In this document: in pieces, positions 33,386 through 41,867 of the stretch
Numbering within the stretch: the stretch's first letter is position 1
Layout: every line of letters starts with the position of its first letter
Origin: Oligoflexia bacterium
GTDB lineage: Bacteria; Bdellovibrionota; UBA1018
Length of the DNA stretch: 48,681 nucleotides
Direction of reading: 5' to 3'
Assembly: GCA_031292385.1 (NCBI GenBank)
Contig: JARLHE010000030.1
Span: forward strand, 1-48,681
Notes under the pieces: generated by a model
Database searches by the model: none
The model's input: the letters and a program-made list of their open reading frames with translations, nothing else
Told to the model about the DNA's origin: nothing
Position numbers and translations under genes: made by a program

Positions 33386-34603
33386 ATACGAAACGCGGCC
33401 CAAAACCCGGTTTTCCTGCTGGTAGAGCTGCAGGAGGCTGCCTTGGCGCCCGAGGATGTAGTCGCCTTGCGCGTGCAGAAGCCAGTGTGCTCCTACGTGC
33501 GCGGTCAAGCCCGGATTGGCCCATAAATCCCGATTGTTGAGCCCTTTGTAAATCAGAGCCTCTGGAACCAGTTTGCCGTCCAGAAGCTGCAGGTGGCATT
33601 GCACGCTTCCCCAGAACAGAGGCGAGGCGTCACGCGGATCGCTGTCGTAATGGAGCTGCCAACCGAGCGTGGTCTGGTCATCCGCGGTCCAATCCGTCCC
33701 GAGCACGCCGTGAAGGGGGTTGCCGTGAAATGGAGTTCCGTAATCGACGGCGGTGATGAATTCGTTTTCGTTATAAGCGATGTCGGCCCTCAGCACGAAT
33801 GATCCGAGAGCATGGGTCGCGCTGAGGCCGTAAGTTTCGATCATCTGGGGCGCGTTGACCGCGAAGGCCATTTGCTGGCTCGGCAGGATCAGGGCTTCGA
33901 CGACGGGAATCCGGTTGAAGTGGTGGTAGTAGTAAGCCTTGAGATCCGTGCCCTCCGGAAGCAAAACGCCGGCGCGCGCGCCGTATTCGTTATCGCGGAA
34001 CGCCCGCGGGTCGGGTGAGTTGTCGATAATCGGGACGCCCGCCACCTGCACCGGCAGCTTGTCATGGACGGTGAGCGGGACATAAACGAGCTGTAGGCTG
34101 AAAGGATCGAAGAGCTTTTGGGCGCTCACGGCCCAGACCGGCAGAATCGCCCAGCTGAGATCGGTCAGCACGTAGTCCGAGTAATCGCGCGGGTTGACGA
34201 CGTCCACGACGCGATCGCCGAAGGTCTCGCCCCAGACGATGTCTTGCAAACCGACCGATAGTTTCCAGCTTTCTCCGCTCCATCGCAGCTTGAGGGTGCG
34301 CAGATCGAAAGCGCCCTTCTCGCCTGAGTTGGATTGCGGGAACGAGAAATTGCCCCAAGCCCGATATTCGCCTTCAAAAGCCTCGGGCAGCCAGGGGTTC
34401 GTCGTGTTCGGTACCGGCATTTCGAGCTTTTGAATGAGATATGGACGGTTCATCGAAAACATTTCGTCCGACGCGCGATAAAAGGTTTCGTATCCGAGCT
34501 CGCTTTGAACCGTGGTGTCGCCCGCGAGCGCGGAGTGGGCTCCTAAGATCGGCACGCTGAAGATAAGGACCTTTAAAATCGATTTAAAAATCGATTTCGT
34601 CAT
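33377..34603 (-). CDS. Outer-membrane beta-barrel protein
   Basis: A 408-aa protein with a signal peptide (MTKSIFKSILKVLIFSVPIL... to HSALAG, about 27 residues) and alternating, aromatic-rich beta strands to the end, which is VLGRVSYLF with a C-terminal Phe as needed for BAM insertion. It has a DUF1302/porin-like look (NPRDYSDYV, WAVSAQKLFDPF) but I cannot place it exactly. Its ATG overlaps the stop of a 47-aa ORF (ATGA), so it belongs to the lipid-kinase operon. A role in outer-membrane transport is possible. Confidence 0.8.
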   Translation of the reverse strand: MTKSIFKSILKVLIFSVPILGAHSALAGDTTVQSELGYETFYRASDEMFSMNRPYLIQKLEMPVPNTTNPWLPEAFEGEYRAWGNFSFPQSNSGEKGAFDLRTLKLRWSGESWKLSVGLQDIVWGETFGDRVVDVVNPRDYSDYVLTDLSWAILPVWAVSAQKLFDPFSLQLVYVPLTVHDKLPVQVAGVPIIDNSPDPRAFRDNEYGARAGVLLPEGTDLKAYYYHHFNRIPVVEALILPSQQMAFAVNAPQMIETYGLSATHALGSFVLRADIAYNENEFITAVDYGTPFHGNPLHGVLGTDWTADDQTTLGWQLHYDSDPRDASPLFWGSVQCHLQLLDGKLVPEALIYKGLNNRDLWANPGLTAHVGAHWLLHAQGDYILGRQGSLLQLYQQENRVLGRVSYLF

Positions 34604-34743
34604 TCGCCCAAGGTGTTTTGATTGAAGAGTGAAGCCGGGATTTTATGGATGTTCATTTCGAGGATGTGGATCACGGAGCGATCGCTCTCCCGGATGGCGT
34701 CCTGAATCAGGATCTCGGTGGGCCGGATTTTTCCCGCCATCAT
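34600..34743 (-). CDS. Small ORF of 47 aa between lipid kinase and barrel gene
   Basis: The frame MMAGKIRPTEILIQ... ends ...IPASLFNQNTLGE, 47 residues, with mixed amphipathic character and no signal or membrane segment. Its ATG overlaps the stop of the lipid kinase (ATGA at 34740-34743) and its TGA overlaps the ATG of the barrel gene (ATGA at 34600-34603). Two such overlaps make translation likely. A ribosomal frameshift extension of the kinase is the other reading. No family is recognised. Confidence 0.55.
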   Translation of the reverse strand: MMAGKIRPTEILIQDAIRESDRSVIHILEMNIHKIPASLFNQNTLGE

Positions 34744-35594
34744 TTTATAGCCGCCGTAACGCGCGGTTTTGAGCGGCTGACGTCGCGTATGGTCAGGCGT
34801 TCGGTGGGAAGTTGCGTGAAATCGGCCGGAATGACGCCGTTACGAAGCGATGCCAGGCTTTGAAGCAGCGAGGTGAGGTTGCTCTTGGGCGCGATGGTGA
34901 CGTGGAAAAGGCCATCGTCGTTGCGGGTCTTATTCGAGACCGTGAGCTGCCCGCCCAATCGCGATTGGTTGCAAATGAAAACCGCGCTGGTTTTCACCCG
35001 CTTGGAAAATTCCGGCGATTGAATTTGAAGATCGTGAGTGTAGTCTTTTCCGAAAACGAGCGCTTTCGCGCTGAGCGCTACATAGATTTTCGAGCTCATT
35101 CTCCGGGCTAATGTGCGGAAAGCCCAGGAATTCTTCCGGCGTTCGTTGTATTCGCTCGTCAACTGGGAGCCGACGCCGATGCCGGCGAGCGTGACGAAGG
35201 GAATATCATTGACGAAGATCAGATCAATGGCTTGCACCGACCGCTGGTCGAGCAGGGTCTGGACCTGCTCCCAGTCGGGACGGATGCCCAGCTCGGTCGC
35301 GAGATCGTTCGCGGTGCCGGCGGGAAAGGGCAGGAGCGGGATCTGCTTGCCGCCTCGCGGTATTTTGCAAAGAGCCTGCAGCACCTTTTGGAAAGTTCCG
35401 TCGCCGCCGACGACGATCAGCGCTTCATAGCGGTCGGGGTCGAGTGCCTGGCAGGCCTTTTCGAGCTCTTCGAGTGAGCTCGGCAAAATCGGCTCGATCT
35501 GCCAGCCCCACAGAATACGGCGGGCTTCGCGAAGGTGCGACTTCGCCAATCCGGCGCCGGCATGAGCATTGATGAGAATCGCGACCTTCTTCAT
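34740..35594 (-). CDS. Diacylglycerol-kinase-like lipid kinase
   Basis: The 284-aa protein has the DAGK catalytic features: VVGGDGTFQKVLQ (GGDGT 63-67), LLPFPAGTANDLATELG (89-105), and a C-terminal domain with a GIGVGSQL loop. It would phosphorylate a lipid such as diacylglycerol or a sphingoid base. The C-terminal DGE motif usually seen in bacterial DgkB/YegS-type enzymes is absent: the frame stops at KPRVTAAIK, so the end appears shortened, which may reduce activity. It begins a minus-strand operon with the 47-aa ORF and the barrel gene. Confidence 0.85.
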   Translation of the reverse strand: MKKVAILINAHAGAGLAKSHLREARRILWGWQIEPILPSSLEELEKACQALDPDRYEALIVVGGDGTFQKVLQALCKIPRGGKQIPLLPFPAGTANDLATELGIRPDWEQVQTLLDQRSVQAIDLIFVNDIPFVTLAGIGVGSQLTSEYNERRKNSWAFRTLARRMSSKIYVALSAKALVFGKDYTHDLQIQSPEFSKRVKTSAVFICNQSRLGGQLTVSNKTRNDDGLFHVTIAPKSNLTSLLQSLASLRNGVIPADFTQLPTERLTIRDVSRSKPRVTAAIK

Positions 35595-35780
35595 AAAATC
35601 AAACCACTATCGGTGCGAGTTGCAAGGCCGGGACCAGTCATCATGACCGATTAGCAGCGGTTCTATGGCGGGGGAATATTATAAGTGTACAATAAACGCG
35701 AAAACTGTAAAAAAAATTAGACGCGCTTAGTTTTCGACATTACACCGGTTTTTGTCGTTTTATGCGCGGCTTTCGTTGAG
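35595..35780. other. Intergenic region upstream of lipid kinase
   Basis: These 186 nt separate the RND stop from the lipid kinase start, both minus strand. On that strand the first part contains short repeats (CGACA/TGTCG) followed by TTTTTTTT near 35710, possibly a weak terminator for the efflux operon. Further on is TATAAT (35678-35683), the probable -10 of the kinase operon, with no good -35. No gene is seen. Confidence 0.5.
35678..35683 (-). promoter_or_regulatory. -10 element for lipid kinase operon
   Basis: A perfect TATAAT on the minus strand, about 80 nt before the ATG at 35594. The -35 region is only weakly matched, so the site rests on the -10 alone. Confidence 0.45.
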
Positions 35781-38700
35781 TTAATCCTCGTGGCTTAAGA
35801 GCCTTTCGAACCCTCTCATGAACCATTTTTGAAACCGCTCGACGTACAAGTACGCGGCCGGCACCACTACGAGAGTCAGGAAAGTCGAGCTGATCAGCCC
35901 TCCGATCACGGCGATCCCCATGCTGGATCGCTGCTTGGCGGATTCGGTGACCGGGATGGCCACGGGAAGCATCCCCGCTATCAAAGCGAAAGAAGTCATC
36001 AGAATGGGCCTCAATCTGACCTTTCCGGATTCGAGAATGGAGCTTCTCAGGTCCTTTCCCTGCTTGAGCGATTCTTGGATATGGTCCACGAGCAGAATCG
36101 AGTTTTTCGTCGCGACTCCCAGAAGCAGGATGCATCCGATCATCGAGAAGATGTCGAGGCTCGTGCGGGTGATCGCTAAGCCATAGAATGCGCCGCAAGC
36201 CGCGAGAGGCAAGACGAGCATGATGGTGAACGGGATGAAGAAGGACTCATAGAGGCTGGACAAGACGAGATAGATGAAGAGGATGGCCAAAACCAGCGCG
36301 AGAACGACGCTTGCCGCCAGCTCCTGGAAGTCCTGGGCGCTTCCCACGAAAGCGTAGGTCACCCCGCTCGGCAGTTTTATTTTCCCCGTCGAGAAGGTGG
36401 CTTTCACGTCCCCGATCGCTTTCGCGAGACCGTGCCCGGTCGGGCTGACGTCAGCGGAGATTTGAATATATCGCTCACGATTTTGTCGGTAGATCGTCGC
36501 TGGGCCCTCGGTTTGAACGAGGCGGGCGATTTGGGACAAGGGGATCAAGCGTCCGTTCACGTTGGGGACTTCGACTTTGGCGAAGGTCTGGCGCAGATCG
36601 CGCTGCTCGGGGGAAAGCCTGACGCGAATATCGTATTCCCGGCCTTCCTTGCGGAACTTCGCCGGGACGGAGCCGCCGATCAAGGTTCTCATCTCGGATC
36701 CCACCTGGGAGCTGAGAATGCCGTATCTTTGCGCGAGAGCCTTATCTGGAATGATTTGTAGCTCGGGCCGCCCCGGCCGGAAACTGGTGTCGACATCCTT
36801 TAAATCGGCGCCGTTCTTCAATTGCGCCAGAAGGGCATCGGATACGGTCCTCAATTGATCGAGATTTTCTCCCCGAATATTCACCATGAAGGGCTGCTGC
36901 GGGGTCCCGCTCACCGCTTGCAGGTCCTCGACCTTCGGATTCGCGACGCTGTAACTTGCGATATCCTTTCGAACGACTTCCTTCATTTGGGTGGTGGACA
37001 GGCTGCGTTCTCTCGGGCTTTTGAGGAGGATAATGATCGTCGCTTGGTTGGGCTCTCCATTCGTCCCCCCGGCGGTGCGGACAGTCAGTCTCACTTCGGG
37101 ATGCCGCCGGATCTTTTCGTCCACTTCGCGCGCAAGCTGGTCCATGCCATCCAGGCTGGTTCCGGCGGGCATGTCCAAGGCAACCTGGAATTCGCCGGTT
37201 TCCTGAGGCGGAATGAAAGTCTTGGGAATCGTGGAGAGCGCGGCGAAGCTGAGGAGGAAGATCGCGAGCGCCATCGCGAGCACGACGAGCGGGCGACGAA
37301 GGGTCGACTCGAGAAGCTTGAGGTAGATCTTCTCGAGCAGGTCCTGCATTCGATTGAAGACGCCAAGAGCCGCGCCGATCGCCCGTGCGGCGGAATTCGT
37401 GCTTTCCGCGTGGGTTCTCGCGGCGAAATACGCGGAAAGCATAGGCGCCATCGTGAGGGAGTCGAAAAGACTGATGAGCATGGCGAAGCAGATCGTCAAT
37501 CCGAACTGCTTGAAGAACTGCCCGACCACGCCTTGAAGGAAGGCGATTGGTCCGAAAACCGAGAGCACGACGAGCGTGGTCGCGACGACGGCGAGCGTGA
37601 CTTCTTTGGCTCCGATGCTCGCGGCGAGCTTTGGCTTTTCGCCCATTTCCATATGCCGGAAGATGTTTTCGCGGACGACGATCGCGTCATCGATCAGGAG
37701 TCCCACCGCAAGGCTGAGCGCCATGAGGCTCATCACATTCAAGGTGAAACCGGAAACTCCCATTAAGATAAATGCGCCCAGGAGGGAGTTTGGGATCGCG
37801 ATCGCGGTGATCAGCGTCGAGCGGACGTTTCTCAGAAAGAAAAGAACGACGACGATCGTCAGGGCAATCCCGAGGTAAATAGTGAGAGCGACGTCATCGA
37901 CGCTTTCGCGGATCGGACGGGCGCCGTCGCGCACGACGGAAAGGCCGAAGCCCGGGACGCGGCCGCCGTAGGTCTCCGTCAGTCGGCTGATCTGTTTCGT
38001 AACCGCATCCGCGACCTTCACGGTATTTGCTCCGGATTGGCGATAGACCTTGAGCGTAAGCGCGGGCTGCCCGTTGACGTAGGTGCGGGTCTTTTCGTCT
38101 TCGAGGCCGGAACTTACCCGCGCGACATCGCCCACGCGGGTCGTGACCTCGTTTCCGAGGAATTTCACCACGACATCCTGGATTGTCGGGACGGAATCGA
38201 AATCACCCAGGGTACGAATGAGCGTTTGCTTGGAGATGTCGTGAATCTCCCCGGCCGGAGTGTTTTTTCCGGCCTGCGCGATTTCGGCGACGATCTGAGT
38301 GGCCGAGAGCTCCCGGCTTCTTAGCTTGTCCTCGTTCAGCTCGACTTGGATCTCCTTTTTTCTGCCCCCTTCGATCTGCACGAGGCCCACCTGGTTGACC
38401 TGCTCGATTTGCGGCCGAATCGTCTGGTCCGCCAAATCGAAGAGCTGGTCCTCAGGCAAGCTGGCTGTGAGCGTGAGGGATAAAATCGGAATATCCGAGG
38501 GATCGAAAGTTCGTACGACCGGGTCATCAATGTCGCTCGGGAGCTGGGGTCTGATTTGACCGACGCGCTCATTGACCTTCTGTTCAACATAGTGCAGGTC
38601 CACGCCCAGGTTAAATTCGGCGATCACGGTCGTCACGCCTTCTTCGCTGGTGGAGCTCAAGGTTTTGAGTCCAGGCAGCGTGCTCAGCTGGTCCTCGATG

Positions 38701-38897
38701 GGCTTGGCGACCAGGGTTTCAAGCTCGTTCGGCCCCGCTCCTCGGTAGGGAACGGTGACCGAGACAACCGGAAAATTGACATCGGGATACAGATCGAGCC
38801 CGAGGCCTTTCAGAAACAGGACGCCTAACCCCAGGATCAGGAAAAAGACGCAAGTGATGAAGATGGGCCGCTTGATGGACAGATCAGATAGATTCAT
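35781..38897 (-). CDS. RND-family efflux transporter (AcrB-like)
   Basis: A 1038-aa inner-membrane proton-driven exporter of the HAE/AcrB class: N-terminal IKRPIFITCVFFLILGLGVL, two large periplasmic loops, GLLIDDAIVVREN with the proton-relay Asp pair in TM4, and GVATKNSILLVDHIQ with the TM10 Lys. Length is normal for AcrB. Its ATG overlaps the stop of the TolC-like gene (ATGA). No periplasmic adaptor gene lies in the operon. Substrates are unknown; drugs, lipids or fatty acids are all possible. Confidence 0.95.
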   Translation of the reverse strand: MNLSDLSIKRPIFITCVFFLILGLGVLFLKGLGLDLYPDVNFPVVSVTVPYRGAGPNELETLVAKPIEDQLSTLPGLKTLSSTSEEGVTTVIAEFNLGVDLHYVEQKVNERVGQIRPQLPSDIDDPVVRTFDPSDIPILSLTLTASLPEDQLFDLADQTIRPQIEQVNQVGLVQIEGGRKKEIQVELNEDKLRSRELSATQIVAEIAQAGKNTPAGEIHDISKQTLIRTLGDFDSVPTIQDVVVKFLGNEVTTRVGDVARVSSGLEDEKTRTYVNGQPALTLKVYRQSGANTVKVADAVTKQISRLTETYGGRVPGFGLSVVRDGARPIRESVDDVALTIYLGIALTIVVVLFFLRNVRSTLITAIAIPNSLLGAFILMGVSGFTLNVMSLMALSLAVGLLIDDAIVVRENIFRHMEMGEKPKLAASIGAKEVTLAVVATTLVVLSVFGPIAFLQGVVGQFFKQFGLTICFAMLISLFDSLTMAPMLSAYFAARTHAESTNSAARAIGAALGVFNRMQDLLEKIYLKLLESTLRRPLVVLAMALAIFLLSFAALSTIPKTFIPPQETGEFQVALDMPAGTSLDGMDQLAREVDEKIRRHPEVRLTVRTAGGTNGEPNQATIIILLKSPRERSLSTTQMKEVVRKDIASYSVANPKVEDLQAVSGTPQQPFMVNIRGENLDQLRTVSDALLAQLKNGADLKDVDTSFRPGRPELQIIPDKALAQRYGILSSQVGSEMRTLIGGSVPAKFRKEGREYDIRVRLSPEQRDLRQTFAKVEVPNVNGRLIPLSQIARLVQTEGPATIYRQNRERYIQISADVSPTGHGLAKAIGDVKATFSTGKIKLPSGVTYAFVGSAQDFQELAASVVLALVLAILFIYLVLSSLYESFFIPFTIMLVLPLAACGAFYGLAITRTSLDIFSMIGCILLLGVATKNSILLVDHIQESLKQGKDLRSSILESGKVRLRPILMTSFALIAGMLPVAIPVTESAKQRSSMGIAVIGGLISSTFLTLVVVPAAYLYVERFQKWFMRGFERLLSHED

Positions 38898-40309
38898 AAG
38901 TAGGTTTTCATTTGAGCCATGAGGCCGAAGATCGTGGCTTGGGTCTGGATCCGGTTCAATTCGGAATTGAGATAATCGATTTCGTACTGAAACACCTGGT
39001 AGGTCGTCGTTACGCCTTGCTTCTGTCGTTTGACCTCGTTCTCAAGTTTGACTTTTTGAGCGCTTTCCGCCGCAACCGCGATCGAAAGCCGCTCTTTCGC
39101 CTCCTGGAATTTATTCATCAGGTCTTTCCAGTCGTTTTCCTGATCGAAAAGGCGGCGGTGATAGGCGAGCTCGGCGCCCTTGACTTGCTCGGCGTAGGCT
39201 CGCCTGACGGAAGTGACGGTTTGCCGATCGAGCGGGGCGCTGAAGTTAACCGCGAGCGAGTAGTAGGGATACTGCGTGGTCAGCGTGTTCGAGACGGAAG
39301 TCCCCAGGCTCGTATCCAGCCCGTTCGTCGAAACGGCTCCAACCAGGTTCAGAGTGGGCAGCTGCTTTTGAGCGGCGGCGTCGCTGTTGGCCGAGGCGGC
39401 GATTTCGGATTGTTCCGCCGCTTTCACGTCGTCCCTCATCGACGCGCGGTTGGGCGCGCTGAGGCTATTCATCGCCATTGCCGGGGGCAGCGCCAGCGTT
39501 TCGTCCACTCGATCGGAATCGACCCCGCGCGTGGAGTTAAATGCCCGCGCGGAGGTTCGCTCGTTATCGATAGCGGTCTTGACATCGAACTCCTTGGCTT
39601 TGGCTTGGGCCACGGAGGTGAGCAGATCCGCTTCATCCGCGAGATGGGAGCGAACCCGCCGGGCGTTGAAATCCCGGATCGAGTTCATACGTTCCAGGCT
39701 CGCTCTCTGGACTTTCGTAACTTCGCGCGCGATCGCCAGAACCCAATATCGCGATTCCGCGTCGGCGAGAATGGTCTTCGCTTGATAGGAATTATTGAAA
39801 GAGTTGGCCCGGTCTTGGGCTTCGACCGCGCTCTGGGTCAGCCGGTCCATCTTGCCGAAACCGTTTTGCCAGAGAGATTGCGTCAGTTGAAGCATCAGGC
39901 CGCTCGTGACCAGGCTGTTCTGAGGGACGAGCAGCGGGCTGACGTTGTAGATCGTATTCGATGAAATGTTGTAAGAAAGCTGCGTCTGTAAACCGAAGTC
40001 GAACAGCTTTTTGAAGCCGAACTGGGAGGTGTCGGTGACCGTTCTCGTGCCCTCGAACGCGGGGACGATCGTTTGCCTGCGATCGTCCACATGCTGCAAG
40101 CTCGCGAAAAGCTGTGGCGAAAAAGCAAGAGTCGCTTCCCGCGACGCTTCGCTGTCGGCGTGCCCCGAGGCAACCGCGCCCTGATAGCCCTCGTGGGCGT
40201 TGGCGACTTGCCCGAGATACTGATCGACGGTGAGCGTCGCCGCTGAGGCTGGGCTGGCTTGAAGAGCCGCCAGCGTCGCAGCGGTTAAAATCGCGCGGAG
40301 CTTCATCAT
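38894..40309 (-). CDS. TolC-family outer-membrane efflux protein
   Basis: A 471-aa protein with a signal peptide (about 23 residues, ASPASAA) and the repeated coiled-coil organisation of TolC-like trimeric channels: long heptad-rich helices, for example EVTKVQRASLERMNSIRDF, and KERLSIAVAAESAQKVKLENEVKRQKQG. It begins 4 nt downstream of the TetR stop and is ATGA-coupled to the RND gene. It should give the exit duct for that pump. Confidence 0.92.
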   Translation of the reverse strand: MMKLRAILTAATLAALQASPASAATLTVDQYLGQVANAHEGYQGAVASGHADSEASREATLAFSPQLFASLQHVDDRRQTIVPAFEGTRTVTDTSQFGFKKLFDFGLQTQLSYNISSNTIYNVSPLLVPQNSLVTSGLMLQLTQSLWQNGFGKMDRLTQSAVEAQDRANSFNNSYQAKTILADAESRYWVLAIAREVTKVQRASLERMNSIRDFNARRVRSHLADEADLLTSVAQAKAKEFDVKTAIDNERTSARAFNSTRGVDSDRVDETLALPPAMAMNSLSAPNRASMRDDVKAAEQSEIAASANSDAAAQKQLPTLNLVGAVSTNGLDTSLGTSVSNTLTTQYPYYSLAVNFSAPLDRQTVTSVRRAYAEQVKGAELAYHRRLFDQENDWKDLMNKFQEAKERLSIAVAAESAQKVKLENEVKRQKQGVTTTYQVFQYEIDYLNSELNRIQTQATIFGLMAQMKTYL

Positions 40310-40312
40310 ATC

Positions 40313-40954
40313 TTACCTCGGTATAGTTCCTTCCAAGAAGATGCGGGTGGCGGTTTGGATCCATTTTTTCCGATAGGCCGGGTCTTCCAACGAAAGCTTG
40401 AAGTACTTGACCCCTTGGGCGTTTCCCCGGATGGCCTGCGTGAGCATGCTGAAAATCATCCCTCCGGCGATGAGCGGATCCACGTCGCGGGACAAAAGAT
40501 TTCTTTTCACGGCGGAAGTGAGAAATGCGAGCAAGGTTTCGAAGGCCTTTTTGAAGGTGGATTGGAAGACGCCTTGGCTTCTCGGATGGCGCGACTCGCT
40601 TTCGTTTTGGGCGATGATCAGCAGGTCGATGTTTTTCAAGGACAAGACGATCATCTCGTTCATGAACATCTCCAGCCGGAGCCGGACTTCCGTGATGTCC
40701 GAGGGCGCCGACAGGACCCGGAGCGCGGAATCCAGCCACTCGCTGCCGAATCGCCGGATGATCTGGAGGTAGAGGTTTTCTTTGCTGTCGAAGTGGTAGT
40801 GCAAGGCGGCGATATTGGCGTTCGCCGCTTCGCAAATCTCTTTGGTCGAGGTTCCGTCATAGCCCTTTTCCGCGAAAAGACGGGTCGCCGCGATCAAAAG
40901 CCGATCTTCGGTACCGGCCGCCGGTCGCGTCTTCGGGTTGGATCTCTTTGCCAT
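40313..40954 (-). CDS. TetR-family repressor of efflux operon
   Basis: The 213-aa protein has an N-terminal HTH (RLLIAATRLFAEKGYDGTSTK, then EICEAANANIAALHYHF, residues 18-55) and a helical ligand-binding domain resembling the CecR/YbiH-type TetR_C (RNLLSRDVDPLIAGGMIFSM). It is the first gene of the tetR-tolC-RND operon and its promoter carries an inverted repeat around -35/-10, as expected for autoregulation with ligand release. The ligand is unknown. Confidence 0.93.
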   Translation of the reverse strand: MAKRSNPKTRPAAGTEDRLLIAATRLFAEKGYDGTSTKEICEAANANIAALHYHFDSKENLYLQIIRRFGSEWLDSALRVLSAPSDITEVRLRLEMFMNEMIVLSLKNIDLLIIAQNESESRHPRSQGVFQSTFKKAFETLLAFLTSAVKRNLLSRDVDPLIAGGMIFSMLTQAIRGNAQGVKYFKLSLEDPAYRKKWIQTATRIFLEGTIPR

Positions 40955-40963
40955 GGATCTAGC

Positions 40964-41001
40964 TTAATCGAATATTTTAAAAAATAAAGTGAACGATTGA
41001 A
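40964..41001 (-). promoter_or_regulatory. Promoter/operator of tetR-tolC-RND operon
   Basis: On the minus strand TTCAAT (40996-41001) and TAAAAT (40974-40979) are 16 nt apart, 20 nt before the ATG. Near-symmetric arms TCAATCG and CGATTAA (plus positions 40994-41000 and 40964-40970) bracket the core promoter with 6 of 7 matching pairs, a plausible TetR-type operator. Confidence 0.55.
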
Positions 41002-41017
41002 TTTTGCTATGAAAGAC

Positions 41018-41803
41018 TTAAAAGGTCGTTTTCCAGCCGACTCCGACGGCGTTGCCGGGCGCCGAGACGGGAATGACGGTTTGAGAGCCGGGCTTTGAGT
41101 GGAACCAGGGGATTAAAGCCCCCGCCATCGTTCCGGTCACCGCGCCCGCGATGACGTCGGTGGGAAAGTGTCTTCCCGCGGCGACGCGCTCGTAGGCGAT
41201 ACTGCCGCCGAGGCCGAGCATTACGATCCAGGGAAGGGGGCCGGCGCGGTATCTCAACTGCGCGGTCATCGCGGTCGCCGAAAGCGCCGCGAACGCGAGG
41301 GAGGTATGCCCCGAGTAGAACGAGACATAACTGTTGGGGTCGCGAATCAAGGCCGGGTCTCGGCTTCCATACACCAACGGGATGGGGCGTTGAACCGTGT
41401 ATTTTGCCGTGGTGATCAGCGCGCCGCTGACGGAGAGAACTTCCGAATACACGATCAGGTCTTCGACGAGAGCGCGGTTCGTACCCAGAATCGCGAGATC
41501 AAGGAGCGGCGGAGCGATCAATGTGGCTCCCAGGGTGAAATCGCTGACGGTGCCGGCGAGAGCGCTGCTGTTGCCGATCGCCAATCGGTCGAAGGCATTG
41601 ACCTCTCCGAGGTCGCAAGGGCACTTCGGGCTGATGAGACTCGAATTCAGGCTCAACGGAACGATTGAGCCGAGCGTCGTGATCCCGATGACCGCGCCGT
41701 CAATTCGGGGAGAAAGCTGGTAGATCGAAGGGGAAGGGCTTTCTGCCGAAAGAGCAAGCGTCGATCCCAGCAAGCTCAGTGCGATCATGGCGGCGTATCT
41801 CAC
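41018..41803 (-). CDS. PAP2-family phosphatase, exported/membrane
   Basis: The 261-aa protein has an N-terminal signal sequence (to about residue 20) and the three acid-phosphatase motifs: KYTVQRP (134-140), SFYSGHTSLA (161-170) and RVAAGRHFPTDV (206-217), with catalytic His in the second and third. Several hydrophobic segments surround them. PAP2 enzymes remove phosphate from phosphatidate, sphingosine phosphate or undecaprenyl diphosphate on the outer side of the inner membrane. The substrate is not fixed. It lies upstream of tetR on the same strand but separated by a promoter. Confidence 0.88.
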   Translation of the reverse strand: MRYAAMIALSLLGSTLALSAESPSPSIYQLSPRIDGAVIGITTLGSIVPLSLNSSLISPKCPCDLGEVNAFDRLAIGNSSALAGTVSDFTLGATLIAPPLLDLAILGTNRALVEDLIVYSEVLSVSGALITTAKYTVQRPIPLVYGSRDPALIRDPNSYVSFYSGHTSLAFAALSATAMTAQLRYRAGPLPWIVMLGLGGSIAYERVAAGRHFPTDVIAGAVTGTMAGALIPWFHSKPGSQTVIPVSAPGNAVGVGWKTTF

Positions 41804-41867
41804 AGAAGCGCCTTATCTTTTTGATTTCGAGCGCGACAAGGCTCCCGGCATCAATGATCGCCAGGCA

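Noticed and set aside
38894..39964. 350-codon plus-strand frame opposite tolC
   Set aside because: Shadow frame; the minus-strand TolC coiled-coil pattern and operon context are decisive.
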